From positions 10,180-74,179 of the forward strand of contig CAZZVQ010000013.1 in the NCBI GenBank assembly GCA_964657565.1: a stretch of 64,000 nucleotides of DNA, given 5' to 3'. The notes under the pieces were generated by a model. The model was not told the origin of the DNA. It saw only the letters and a program-made list of their open reading frames with translations, and did not search any database. Positions 16,355-25,170 of this stretch are shown here, one piece after another; the stretch's first letter is position 1, and each line of letters starts with the position of its first letter. This DNA is from JAVVHH01 sp964657565 (GTDB lineage: Bacteria > Pseudomonadota > Alphaproteobacteria > Acetobacterales > Acetobacteraceae). The translations under genes were made by a program, and so were the position numbers.

Positions 16355-17566
16355 CTAGAACCGCACGGCGCCAAATGCGGCATAGGTGAACGCGATCCCG
16401 CTCGCCGCCATCGCGGCGGCGAGCAGGATGGGGGCGCGGCGGGCCGGGCTGCCGGCGGCGATGACGAGGCAGCTCAGGGGCCAGAACTCACTGAAGGCGC
16501 GGCAATATTCAAACGGCGTCACGAACGCGCCGTCGCCCTCGCGGAGCCCGGCCATCAGCAGCGCCGGCGGAAGCCAGGCTGCCGCGATCCAGGCCGTGGC
16601 GCCGCGCCGCGCGCGGTAGGCCGCCGCCGCCGCGCGTCCGGCGACCACGAACAGCAGCACCAGCGCACCAAGGTTGAGCATCGCGAGGCTGCGGCGATTG
16701 TGGCCTGACACGGACGCGGCCAGCGCCGTGACCTTCTCGACCAGAGCCCGGCCAAGACCCAGCAGCGGCCAACCGAAATCGTGCGCCACGACGCCTTCGG
16801 AGGTGGTCTGGTGCCACAGGATCGGCATCACCGCGTGGACCGCGAGCAGGGGCACCACCGCCAGCCCGTCGGCCAGCGCCAGGCGCCACGAGCCGCCGCG
16901 CCGGAGCGCGAGGAGGTCGTAGAGGAAGAGGCCGGCGAAGACCGGGGCCGTGGTCTCACGGGTGAGCGTGGCTGCGGCGCCGAACAGAATGTAGAGCGGC
17001 AGGCGGTCGCGCACGGCCATGGCGCTGAGCAGGAACGCGACGGCGACGATTTCCGCGGTGTCGTGGGTCAGGGTGACGAGCAAGCCGGGCCAGGCGACGA
17101 TGGCCCAGGCGGTGGCGTCCGGGAGGGCCAGCCGGCGGACCAGCGACAGCGCCGCGGCCGCGATGCCGCCGATCCCGGCCAGATTGATGGCGAACAAGGC
17201 GGCTGCCGCGGCGCCGGGCTGGCCGGCAGAGACGATCCAGGCGAGCAGCGGGTAGAGGAAGCGCTGGGAACGGTAGACGGGGACGTCGAAGCGGATGCCG
17301 GCGGCGGTGTCGGCCAGCGAGAACGGGGCGACCGCGAGGCGGTAGAAGAATTGGCCGTCATAGCCGTAAGAGCCGGGGCGGACGTAGATCGGGGCCAGCA
17401 GCGCGTGCGGATCGACGAAGAAGTCGCCGGCGATGACGAAGAAGGAGAGGTCGCGGGAGCCCTGGACGAGGATCGGGAGGGTGAGCAGGAGGTAGGCGGC
17501 GGCGGCCAGGGCCGCGAAGCTCGTCGGGGTGAGGCGGGCGGCTCCGGCTTGCGACGGCACGCTCAC
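16355..17566 (-). CDS. multi-pass membrane protein of unknown function
   Basis: Integral membrane protein of 403 residues with about ten hydrophobic segments. An early motif YGYDGQFFYRLA (~residues 70-81) and the long-loop arrangement recall membrane glycosyltransferase-like proteins, but I cannot name a family. The GTG at 17566 overlaps the TGA of pdeM by four bases (GTGA), so it is coupled to the repair genes upstream; a second GTG two codons later is also possible. The coupling may be positional only and does not prove a repair role. Confidence 0.7.
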   Translation of the reverse strand: MSVPSQAGAARLTPTSFAALAAAAYLLLTLPILVQGSRDLSFFVIAGDFFVDPHALLAPIYVRPGSYGYDGQFFYRLAVAPFSLADTAAGIRFDVPVYRSQRFLYPLLAWIVSAGQPGAAAAALFAINLAGIGGIAAAALSLVRRLALPDATAWAIVAWPGLLVTLTHDTAEIVAVAFLLSAMAVRDRLPLYILFGAAATLTRETTAPVFAGLFLYDLLALRRGGSWRLALADGLAVVPLLAVHAVMPILWHQTTSEGVVAHDFGWPLLGLGRALVEKVTALAASVSGHNRRSLAMLNLGALVLLFVVAGRAAAAAYRARRGATAWIAAAWLPPALLMAGLREGDGAFVTPFEYCRAFSEFWPLSCLVIAAGSPARRAPILLAAAMAASGIAFTYAAFGAVRF

Positions 17567-18249
17567 CCCACCCCCTCCCGCAGGGCGTCGCGCTGCAGCG
17601 GGAAGGCGAAGAGGCGGTGTTGACCGAGCAGGAAGGCGCGGCCGCCGGTGGGGAACAGGCGGGCGATGGCCGGGCTGGCGACGTCGAGGCCGCCGGTGAA
17701 GGCGCCGAGCGCGGGCAGCATCAGGCGCCGGTCGTCGGCGACGAAGCAGGGGCGGGTGACGTGGCCGGCGCGCGTCGGGATGCTGGCTTTGGGGTGGTGG
17801 TGACCGACCAGTTCGGGGCCGTGGTGGGTGGGGCGCGCCTGGTGGCAGAAGTCGAGGCCGGCGTGGGACCAGCACGCGGTGGAGAGGCCGGCAAGGCCGG
17901 GGGCTGGGGCCGGGTCGTGGTTGCCGAGCACCCAGACGAAGTCGATCTCCTCCGCCCAGGCGAGCAGGCGGGCGGCGTCGGCACGCGCCATGCGGCTGAA
18001 GCCGTAGCGGTCATGGAAACTGTCGCCGAGGGCGACGACGGTGAGCGGGCGGTGTTTGGCGAGCAGGCGGCCGAGACGGTCGAGGGTGATGGCGGTGTCC
18101 CAGGGCGGCAGCAGGCTGCCGGATTGGGCGGCGGCGGTGCCTTTTTCGAGATGCAGGTCGGCGACGGCGAGCAGGCGCTGTGCCGGCCAGTACAGCCCGC
18201 CGAGCGGATCGAGCAGGAGCTCGTGGCCGGCGAACTGGAGGGGGGTCAC
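17563..18249 (-). CDS. pdeM: ligase-associated DNA damage response endonuclease PdeM
   Basis: Metallophosphoesterase of 228 residues of the ligase-associated DNA repair module. Metal-binding motifs are ADLHLEK (~residue 30), LGDSFHD (~75), LGNHDP (~108) and GHHHPKAS (~148), matching the family layout. The GTG start at 18249 overlaps the TGA of the DEXH helicase gene by four bases, which strengthens the identification because these two genes normally travel together. The usual ATP-dependent ligase and MBL-fold exonuclease partners are not in the window. Confidence 0.92.
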   Translation of the reverse strand: MTPLQFAGHELLLDPLGGLYWPAQRLLAVADLHLEKGTAAAQSGSLLPPWDTAITLDRLGRLLAKHRPLTVVALGDSFHDRYGFSRMARADAARLLAWAEEIDFVWVLGNHDPAPAPGLAGLSTACWSHAGLDFCHQARPTHHGPELVGHHHPKASIPTRAGHVTRPCFVADDRRLMLPALGAFTGGLDVASPAIARLFPTGGRAFLLGQHRLFAFPLQRDALREGVG

Positions 18250-20759
18250 GAGGACGCGCGGCGGCGTTTGGCGCCGGGTTGGCGCTGCAGGATGGCGAGG
18301 TTGGCACGGTGGACCGCATGCACGCGCATCGGCCGTTCGCTCGGCTCCGCCAGCCCGGTCGCTTCGGCGACCAGCGCCTCCGTCTCTTCCAGCAACGCGT
18401 CCTCTCCTCCGTCGGTCCGCACCGACTCCCGGCCGATGTCCAGCAGCACCGGCACCGCCAGTGGCGAGACCCGGGTCAAGGCCACGTGCCGCACCCGGCC
18501 GGCGATGCGGGACAGCATGCCGGCGACCCGGCCCACGTCGGTCAGCCCACTTGCCGCATCGGCGCGAGTCGCGCGCAACAGGACGTGGTCGGGCTGGTGG
18601 CGGCGGAGCACGTCGTAGATGAGGTCGGTGTTGACGGTCACCGCCTTGCGGGTCTTCTCGGCGCCGGGTTGGTTGCGCTCGACCAGTCCGGAAATGACGG
18701 CGACATTGCGGAAGGTGCGGCGGAGCATGCTGCTTTCGGCCATCCAGGCCTCGAGATCGTCGCCGAGCATGTCCTGCTCGAAGAGGGCAGCGACGTCGGT
18801 GGGTTCGTGGGCGGACCAGGTGGCGATGACGTAGTCGGTGGCGACGAAGCCGAGCGGGGCGTAGCCGGCCCGCTCCATGCGCCGGGTGAGCAGCATGCCG
18901 AGGGTCTGGTGGGCGTTGCGGCCTTCGAAGCAGTAGGCGACCAGGTACCAGCGGCCGTTGCGGGGGAAGGTTTCGACCAGGAGGTCATTCTCCCCGGGCA
19001 GTTCGGAGCGCTCGAGTTGGAGGGTGAGCCATTCGCGGACGGACTCTGGGAAGTGATGCCAGGAGTCCTTGTCGTGCAGCATGCGGCGGACGCGGTCGGC
19101 GAGGTTGGTAGTGAGCGGTTGGCGGGCGCCGGCGTAGGCGGGGACCATGGGCTCGCCGTCGCCGCCGTCCTGGACCTCGACGGTGGTCTCGCGGATGCGG
19201 ATGAATTTGAGCAGGCGGCCCGCGAACATGAACGTGGCGCCCGGCGGCATCATGCTGACGAAGCTCTCCTCGACCTCGCCGAGGTTGGGGCCGCCGCGGC
19301 CGGCGTAGCGCACCTTGAGGAGAGGGGCTTCGACGATGGTGCCGAGGTTCATGCGAGCCATGCGGGCGATGCGTTCGCTGCGGATGTGGATCATGCCCTC
19401 GGAGTCGCTGAACAGTTTTCGATACCGATCATAGGCTTGCAGGGCGTAGCCGCCGTCTTCGACGAAGCGGAGCACGTCGTCGAAATCGCGTTTGGTGATC
19501 ATGGCGTAGGGGGCGGCGGTCTTGATCTCGGCGAACATGGCATGCGGGTCGAAGGGCGCAGCGGCAGCGGTCAGGAGGAGGTGCTGGGCGAGGACGTCGA
19601 GACCGCCGGGGCGGGGGAGGTCCCCGTCCTGCTCGCCGGCGGCGACGCCCTCGATGGCGGCTTCGCATTCGAGCAGTTCGAACCGGTTCGCCGGGACGAG
19701 GAGGGCGTTCGACGTCTCGTCCATGCGGTGGTTGGCGCGGCCGACGCGCTGGAGCAGGCGGGAGACGCCCTTGGGGGCGCCGACCTGGATGACTTGGTCG
19801 ACGCCGCCCCAGTCGATGCCCAGGTCGAGCGATGAGGTGGCCACGACGGCGCGGAGTTTGCCTTGCGCCATCGCGGACTCCACTTTCCGGCGTTGGCCGA
19901 TGTCGAGGCTGCCGTGATGGACGGCGATCGGGAGGGTCTCGTCGTTCAGCTTCCACAACGCCTGGAACATGAGCTCGCCCTGAGCGCGGGTGTTGACGAA
20001 CACGATCGTCATGCCGTGGGCGCGGATGCGTTCGAGGATGCGCGAGGCGGCGGTGAGGCCCATGTGGCCGGACCAGGGGAGGCGCTCCTCGGGCAGCATG
20101 ACGGCGAGGGCAGGGGGTGCGCCCTCGGCGACCTCGGTGAGGACCGGGTCGCCACCGAGCCAGTCGAGCAGGGCGCGCTTGTGGGCGACGGTGGCGGAGA
20201 GCCCGACGCGGCGCAGGCCGGGGACGAGGGTGCCCAGGCGGGCGAGGCCGAGGGCGAGCTGGTCGCCGCGCTTGGTGCCGGCCAGGGCATGCACCTCGTC
20301 GACGATGATGGTGCGCAGCCCGGCGAACAACTCGGGCGCGTCGCGCTGCGAGAGGAGCAGGGCGAGGCTTTCGGGGGTGGTGAGCAGGATGTTGGGCGGG
20401 TTGAGTTTCTGGCGGGCGCGGCGGTTCTGCGGGGTGTCGCCGGTGCGGGTCTCGACGGTGATGGGCAGGGCCATCTCGTCGATGGGGGTGATCAGGTTGC
20501 GGGCGACGTCGGTGGCGAGGGCCTTGAGGGGGCTGACATAGACGGTGTGCAGGCCGGCATGCGGCGCCCGGGTGCTCGTTTGGGCGAGTTCGATCAGGCT
20601 GGCGAGGAAGCCGGCGAGGGTCTTGCCGCCGCCGGTCGGGGCGATGAGCAGCGCGCTGTGGCCGGAGCGGGCGGTGTCGATCATGGCGAGCTGGTGGGGC
20701 CGCGGGAACCAGCGGCGGCGGGCGAACCAGGCGGCGAAAGGTTCGGGTAATGTTCCCAT
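18246..20759 (-). CDS. ligase-associated DNA damage response DEXH-box helicase (Lhr-like)
   Basis: Large SF2 helicase of 837 residues. The N-terminal half has motif I (APTGGGKTLAGFL), motif Ia region (YVSPLKALATDV), the DEVH box (TIIVDEVHAL), motif III (GLSATV) and motifs V/VI (VVATSSLDLGIDWG, QRVGRANHRM); the C-terminal half has the Lhr-type winged-helix and DUF4175-like region. The start at ATG 20759 follows a possible GTG at 20771. Co-transcribed with pdeM by a four-base overlap. Such helicases unwind damaged or nicked substrates for repair; the specific substrate is inferred from the family only. Confidence 0.92.
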   Translation of the reverse strand: MGTLPEPFAAWFARRRWFPRPHQLAMIDTARSGHSALLIAPTGGGKTLAGFLASLIELAQTSTRAPHAGLHTVYVSPLKALATDVARNLITPIDEMALPITVETRTGDTPQNRRARQKLNPPNILLTTPESLALLLSQRDAPELFAGLRTIIVDEVHALAGTKRGDQLALGLARLGTLVPGLRRVGLSATVAHKRALLDWLGGDPVLTEVAEGAPPALAVMLPEERLPWSGHMGLTAASRILERIRAHGMTIVFVNTRAQGELMFQALWKLNDETLPIAVHHGSLDIGQRRKVESAMAQGKLRAVVATSSLDLGIDWGGVDQVIQVGAPKGVSRLLQRVGRANHRMDETSNALLVPANRFELLECEAAIEGVAAGEQDGDLPRPGGLDVLAQHLLLTAAAAPFDPHAMFAEIKTAAPYAMITKRDFDDVLRFVEDGGYALQAYDRYRKLFSDSEGMIHIRSERIARMARMNLGTIVEAPLLKVRYAGRGGPNLGEVEESFVSMMPPGATFMFAGRLLKFIRIRETTVEVQDGGDGEPMVPAYAGARQPLTTNLADRVRRMLHDKDSWHHFPESVREWLTLQLERSELPGENDLLVETFPRNGRWYLVAYCFEGRNAHQTLGMLLTRRMERAGYAPLGFVATDYVIATWSAHEPTDVAALFEQDMLGDDLEAWMAESSMLRRTFRNVAVISGLVERNQPGAEKTRKAVTVNTDLIYDVLRRHQPDHVLLRATRADAASGLTDVGRVAGMLSRIAGRVRHVALTRVSPLAVPVLLDIGRESVRTDGGEDALLEETEALVAEATGLAEPSERPMRVHAVHRANLAILQRQPGAKRRRASS

Positions 20760-20903
20760 CGGGTGCAACACATAGAGCGTGTGTGCAGAAGGTCAAACGG
20801 GGCACGGCCGGTGAGGTCGCGGGTGCGGCTCCGCCTTAAGCAATTGTTAAGTCGTCGCCTGCATAATCAAGGACTTTCCGCTCGCCCCAGTTGAGGACCT
20901 CAC

Positions 20904-21077
20904 ATGTCGAAGAACCCGGCGAGCTTGCTTGTGCTCGCCCTGCGGTGTCGCCGAGGCGCTGCGATGGTCGAATATGCCTTGCTCGCCGGCTTCATCGCTT
21001 TGGTTGCCGTCGCCTCCGTCAGGACATTCGGCAACAATGTCAACTCGAAGTTCGTGGCGATCTTGGCCGCGATGTAG
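20904..21077 (+). CDS. Flp/Fap-type pilin component
   Basis: A 57-residue protein, shorter than most gene finders accept. It has a basic leader (LALRCRRGAA) followed by MVEYALLAGFIALVAVA, which is the Flp prepilin signature: a processing site before a hydrophobic helix with Glu-Tyr at positions 4-5 of the mature part. A ribosome-binding GAGG sits 7 bases before the ATG. It would be cleaved by a TadV-type peptidase and assembled by a Tad machine, but no tad/cpa genes are present in the window, so it stands alone. The stop lies four bases from the 3' end of the convergent tRNA-Ser. Confidence 0.82.
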   Translation: MSKNPASLLVLALRCRRGAAMVEYALLAGFIALVAVASVRTFGNNVNSKFVAILAAM

Positions 21078-21081
21078 GCTC

Positions 21082-21171
21082 TGGCGGATGGGGTGGGATT
21101 CGAACCCACGGAACGCTTGCACGCTCGGCGGTTTTCAAGACCGCTGCCTTAAACCGCTCGGCCACCCATCC
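21082..21171 (-). tRNA. tRNA-Ser(TGA)
   Basis: On the minus strand the acceptor GGATGGG (21171-21165) pairs with CCCATCC, followed by G and an encoded CCA (21084-21082). The anticodon stem GCGGT/ACCGC encloses the loop CTTGAAA, giving anticodon TGA at 21135-21137, which reads UCA. A long variable arm (CCGAGCGTGCAAGCG region) and the T arm GTGGG-TTCGAAT-CCCAC confirm a class II serine tRNA. Confidence 0.97.
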
Positions 21172-21211
21172 GGAGATCGCACCTAACCGCACGCGCGGAA
21201 GTGCTGCAAGA

Positions 21212-22405
21212 CTACTTTCGGAGGTCGGGGAGAAGGGCGGCGCAGATGCCCAAGGCGGGGAGGACCGAGCAGAGCTTGAAGACGAATTGCAGGCTGGTGG
21301 CGTCGACCAACTCACCCAGGACCGCGGCGCCGAGGCCGCCGAGGCCGAACGCGAGGCCGAAGAAGATGCCGGAAATCAAGCCGACGCGACCAGGGAGGAG
21401 CTCCTGGGCGTAGACGAGGATCGCCGAGGAGGCGGAGGCGAGGATCAGGCCGATGATCATCGTGAGCGCCGCAGTGCCACAGAGATTGCAGTACGGCAAA
21501 GCGAGGGTGAAGGGGAGGACGCCGAGAATGGAAAACCAGATGACGCGCTTGCGGCCGACACGGTCGCCGATCGGACCGCCCGCCATGACGCCGGCCGCGA
21601 AGGCGCCCAGGAAGAGGAACAGGAGGACCTGGGACGTTTGAACCGAGATGCCGAACGTCTGGATCGTGTAGAACGTGTAGAACGTGCTCAGGCTGGACAC
21701 GTAGAAGAACTTCGAGAACAGCAGCACGATGAGGATCGTCAGCGTCCCGATCGTGCGGCCCTTGGACAGGACGGGCACGAAGCCGGAGGTCGCAGCCCGG
21801 CGCGGGCCGATCCGCACCGCATACCAGCGGCTGACGAAGGACAGGATCACCATCGCCGACAGCGCCGCGACGGAGAACCAGGCGACGCTGGTCTGGCCGT
21901 GGGGGATGACGATGAACGCGGCCAGCAAGGGCCCCAACGCCTGGCCGGTGTTGCCGCCGACCTGGAAGATGCTCTGCGCCAAGCCGAACCGTCCGCCGGA
22001 TGCATGCCGCGACACGCGCGACGCTTCCGGATGGAACACGCTCGAGCCGAGGCCGACTAGGCTGGCGGCGAACAGCAGCGACCAGAAATGTCCGGCATAG
22101 GCCAGCACCACCAGGCCGCACAGCGTGGCCAGCATGCCGAACGGCAGCGAGTAAGGCAGCGGCCGCCGGTCAGTATACAGCCCGACCAGCGGCTGCAGCA
22201 GCGACGCGGTGAGCTGGAACGCCAGGGTGATCAGGCCGACCTGGCCGAAATCGAGGGCGTAGTTGTTCTTCAGGATGGGGTAGATCGCGGGCAGCAGCGA
22301 CTGCATCACGTCGTTCAGCAGATGCGAGAAACTGATCGCGAACAGCACCGGGAAGGCGACCGCCGCCGCCGGATTGCCTCTAGTCGCTGCCGTGGTCGTT
22401 CCCAT
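21212..22405 (-). CDS. MFS transporter, fosmidomycin-resistance (Fsr) type
   Basis: Inner-membrane efflux protein of 397 residues and twelve predicted helices. The N-terminal FAISFSHLLNDVMQSLLPA and YPILKNNYALDFGQVGLI segments are characteristic of the Fsr subfamily, as is VFHPEASRVSRHASGGRFG in the third to fourth helix loop. Fsr pumps export fosmidomycin and other small compounds; the natural substrate is usually unknown. It stands alone downstream of tRNA-Ser, divergent from an amino-acid ABC transporter. Confidence 0.88.
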   Translation of the reverse strand: MGTTTAATRGNPAAAVAFPVLFAISFSHLLNDVMQSLLPAIYPILKNNYALDFGQVGLITLAFQLTASLLQPLVGLYTDRRPLPYSLPFGMLATLCGLVVLAYAGHFWSLLFAASLVGLGSSVFHPEASRVSRHASGGRFGLAQSIFQVGGNTGQALGPLLAAFIVIPHGQTSVAWFSVAALSAMVILSFVSRWYAVRIGPRRAATSGFVPVLSKGRTIGTLTILIVLLFSKFFYVSSLSTFYTFYTIQTFGISVQTSQVLLFLFLGAFAAGVMAGGPIGDRVGRKRVIWFSILGVLPFTLALPYCNLCGTAALTMIIGLILASASSAILVYAQELLPGRVGLISGIFFGLAFGLGGLGAAVLGELVDATSLQFVFKLCSVLPALGICAALLPDLRK

Positions 22406-22559
22406 TGCCGCATTCCCGTGCAGAAGCAGAGACTATGGGCGGCACCTCGGCAGCCGGAAAGCCTTGGGATAGCGGGGGAGGCATTCATTTCCTGCCTGCG
22501 CCCGAGTCCGGCATCACTTTTGCTTTCCGTTTCCGATAGGCCCGACCGGAGTTCGCACC

Positions 22560-23339
22560 ATGAGACGCAGCATCATTGCCGGGGCATTGGTCGCCCTCAG
22601 CCTCAGCCTCAGCCTTCCCGGGGCCGCCAAGGAGTGGAAGACGGTCCGGATCGGGACGGACGCGACCTACGCGCCGTTCGAGAGCGTGGACCCGCAGGGC
22701 AAGATCTTCGGCTTCGAGGTCGACTATGCCAACGCCCTGTGCGCCAAGATGAAGGTGACCTGCACGTTCCAGAACCAGGATTGGGACGGGATCATCCCGG
22801 CCCTGCTGGGCGGTAAGTTCGACGTCGTGATCTCGTCGATGAACATGACGCCGGCCCGGGCCAAGCGCGTGCTATTCACCGACGTGTATTACGCGACCCC
22901 GCCGGTGTGGGTGACGACGAAGGACAACAAGAGCAACGACACCTCGCCGGCGGCGCTGAAAGGCAAGATGATCGGCACGCAGTCTGCCACGACGTTCGCC
23001 AACTATCTCGAGGCGAACTACAAGGGCTTCGACATCAAGGTCTATCCGGGCGGCGACGAACCGTTGGCCGATCTGGCCAACGGGCGGCTCGACTACGTCG
23101 TGCTGGAGCTGTTGGTGACCGAGAAGTTCATGGAGAAGAATCCGGATTGCTGCCGGATCGTCTCCGAGATCCCGCGCGACCCGGAGATCTTCGGACCGGG
23201 CGTCGCGGCGGCGCTGCGGCCGGAGGATACCGACCTGAAGACGATGTTCGACAAGGCGATCCGCGAGGCTGCGGCGGATGGCACCTTCGACAAGATCCAG
23301 AAGCAGTATTTCAAGGTGGATATCAGCCCGAAGAAGTGA
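22560..23339 (+). CDS. polar amino-acid ABC transporter substrate-binding protein
   Basis: Periplasmic solute-binding protein of 259 residues, family 3 (HisJ/ArgT type). A signal peptide (ALVALSLSLSLPGAA) precedes VRIGTDATYAPFESVDPQGK, the hallmark of the group, followed by GFEVDYANALCAKM, CTFQNQDWDGIIPALLGGKFD and a C-terminal lobe with IGTQSATTF and GRLDYVVLE. The Asp and Arg-type ligand contacts fit lysine/arginine/ornithine/histidine or octopine-class substrates, but this is only by analogy. It is the first gene of a three-gene operon; its stop overlaps the next start. Confidence 0.93.
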   Translation: MRRSIIAGALVALSLSLSLPGAAKEWKTVRIGTDATYAPFESVDPQGKIFGFEVDYANALCAKMKVTCTFQNQDWDGIIPALLGGKFDVVISSMNMTPARAKRVLFTDVYYATPPVWVTTKDNKSNDTSPAALKGKMIGTQSATTFANYLEANYKGFDIKVYPGGDEPLADLANGRLDYVVLELLVTEKFMEKNPDCCRIVSEIPRDPEIFGPGVAAALRPEDTDLKTMFDKAIREAAADGTFDKIQKQYFKVDISPKK

Positions 23340-24043
23340 GCGTGTCGGCGCTGGAGCTGCTGTTCGGCCCCGGTGGGTGGGCCCCGCTGATGCTCAAGGG
23401 GGCGGGGATCACCATCCTCCTCGCCCTGGCGAGCGCGCCGTTCGGCTTTGGCGCCGGGCTGATGCTGGCACTGATGAACCTCTCGCGCTACCGGGTGGTT
23501 CGGTCCGTGTGCCAGGCGTTCACGACGCTGTTCCGCGGCATTCCCGACTTACTCTCCTTGTTCATCGTCTATTTCGGGCTGCAGGCGGCGCTGAACTGGA
23601 TCGCGGGGCGGATCGCGCCGGGCCAGTCGGTGACGATGGACGCGTTCCTCGCCGGGACGATCTCGCTGGCGGTGGTGGTCGCAGCGTATTCGAGCGAGGT
23701 GTGGGTCGCGGCGCTGCATGCGGTGCCACCGGGTCAGCTCGAGGCGGCGTATGCACTCGGGATGAGCAAGCGGCGGGCTTTCGCGCTGGTGACGCTGCCG
23801 CAGCTCGGCCGGGTGGCGCTGCCCGGGCTCGGCAATATCTGGACGATCCTGCTGAAGGACACGTCGTTGATCTCGACGCTGGCGGTGACGGATTTGCTGC
23901 GGGCGGCGTCGGAGGCGTCCCGGAGCACGCTGCGGCCGATCCTCTTCTACAGCGCGGCGGCGATGATCTACTTGTTCTTCAGCATCGTCTCGGGCGCCAT
24001 GCAGGCGGCGCTCGAGCGGCGCTCCAATCGCGGGTATGCGTGA
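23336..24043 (+). CDS. amino-acid ABC transporter permease (HisQ type)
   Basis: Inner-membrane permease of 235 residues and about five helices. The N-terminal ILLALASAPFGFGAGL segment and the HisM/HisQ-like EAA loop (EAAYALGMSKRRAFALVTLP) for ATPase contact are clear. The GTG at 23336 overlaps the stop of the binding-protein gene (GTGA); a second GTG at 23342 is an alternative. Works with the permease that follows. Confidence 0.92.
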   Translation: MSVSALELLFGPGGWAPLMLKGAGITILLALASAPFGFGAGLMLALMNLSRYRVVRSVCQAFTTLFRGIPDLLSLFIVYFGLQAALNWIAGRIAPGQSVTMDAFLAGTISLAVVVAAYSSEVWVAALHAVPPGQLEAAYALGMSKRRAFALVTLPQLGRVALPGLGNIWTILLKDTSLISTLAVTDLLRAASEASRSTLRPILFYSAAAMIYLFFSIVSGAMQAALERRSNRGYA

Positions 24044-24822
24044 TGGGATCGTGGTTCGACTTTTCGATGCTGCAGACGAATGGCTGGCGGTTGCTGGCCG
24101 GGCTGCAGATCACCGTCGAGGTGGTGGTGATCTCCTGCGCGATCGGGTTCGTGCTCTCCTATCCGATCGCGCTGATGCGGATGGCGCGCCACCCGGTGCC
24201 GCGCACATTGTCGCTCTGCTACGTCACGTTCTTCCGCGGTACGCCGCTGCTCTGCCAGCTTTACCTGGTGTACTACGGCGCCGGGGAGATCCGGCCGTTT
24301 CTCACATCGGCCGGGCTGTGGTGGTTCTTCCGCGACGCGTTCTACTGCTGCATCTTCGCCTTTGCGCTAAACACCAGCGCCTATCAGGGCGAGATCGTTC
24401 GCGGCGCGCTGCTTTCCGTGTCGCGAGGCCAGATCGAGGCGGCGCAGGCGCTGGGCTTGTCGCGCACCCGGATCGCGCGGCACGTCGTGTTCCCGCAGGC
24501 CTTGCTGGTGGCGCTGAGGCCGCTCGGCAACGAGCTGATCGGCATCATCAAGGCCTCGGCGCTGGCGGCGATCGTCACGTTGCTGGATCTGATGGGACAG
24601 ACGCGCTTCATCTTCGCGCGCACGTTCGATTTCTCGATCTACATCTATGCGGCGCTGATCTACCTCGCCATGACGGCGCTGATCGCCCGGGTCTGGAACA
24701 TGGCGGAGCGGCGCCTGACCCGGCATATGCAACGGCGGCCCGACCCGGTGTCACTGGCGGTCTCCACCCCGGCCGGGGCGCCGCGGCCGGCCGATCTGAC
24801 GACGGCGATCCAGGCGCGCTAA
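24043..24822 (+). CDS. amino-acid ABC transporter permease (HisM type)
   Basis: Second permease subunit, 259 residues. It shows LAGLQITVEVVVISCAIGF, FFRGTPLLCQLYLVYYG and the EAA loop EAAQALGLSRTRIARHVVFP. Its ATG shares one base with the preceding TGA (TGATG). The operon ends here without an ATPase gene, so the transporter must borrow an ATPase encoded elsewhere. The C-terminal ~35 residues are a polar Pro/Ala-rich tail. Confidence 0.92.
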   Translation: MGSWFDFSMLQTNGWRLLAGLQITVEVVVISCAIGFVLSYPIALMRMARHPVPRTLSLCYVTFFRGTPLLCQLYLVYYGAGEIRPFLTSAGLWWFFRDAFYCCIFAFALNTSAYQGEIVRGALLSVSRGQIEAAQALGLSRTRIARHVVFPQALLVALRPLGNELIGIIKASALAAIVTLLDLMGQTRFIFARTFDFSIYIYAALIYLAMTALIARVWNMAERRLTRHMQRRPDPVSLAVSTPAGAPRPADLTTAIQAR

Positions 24823-24907
24823 GCCTCGAACCATCATGTGACACGGCGCACAGCCGTGACGGTGAATTCTGGCACTCTGGGTTCATACCAGTGAGCTGGA
24901 GGACATC

Positions 24908-25099
24908 ATGAGCAACCTGAATGCAGTGCGGACGGAGCTTCGCCGCACAGAGGAACGCACGCCCGAGCCAAGCCGCCTCGGCACCGTCGCGGCCGTGGCC
25001 CTGCTGATCCTCGCCGTATCTTGCGGCCTAGCCGAGATCCACCTGTTGCCCAGCTTCAGCGCGGACGATTTCAGCAGCATCCTTTTCGCCGCTGGATAG
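24908..25099 (+). CDS. small single-helix membrane protein, hypothetical
   Basis: Possible 63-residue protein with a charged N-terminus (RTELRRTEERTPEP), one hydrophobic helix (~residues 26-45, GTVAAVALLILAVSCGLAEI) and a short acidic tail. A good ribosome-binding site (GGAGG) lies 6 bases before the ATG, which is the main reason to believe it. No family is recognised. Confidence 0.5.
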   Translation: MSNLNAVRTELRRTEERTPEPSRLGTVAAVALLILAVSCGLAEIHLLPSFSADDFSSILFAAG

Positions 25100-25170
25100 A
25101 CGCTGCAATGGTGGGGTTGCCCCGCAACGGCCGGACCCGGTAGTTAAATCGGGTCAAGTTCGGGTGTCGT

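Noticed and set aside
24842..24858. Hairpin CACGGC/GCCGTG after the ABC permease gene
   Set aside because: Only six pairs and no T tract follow, so it is too weak to call as a terminator.
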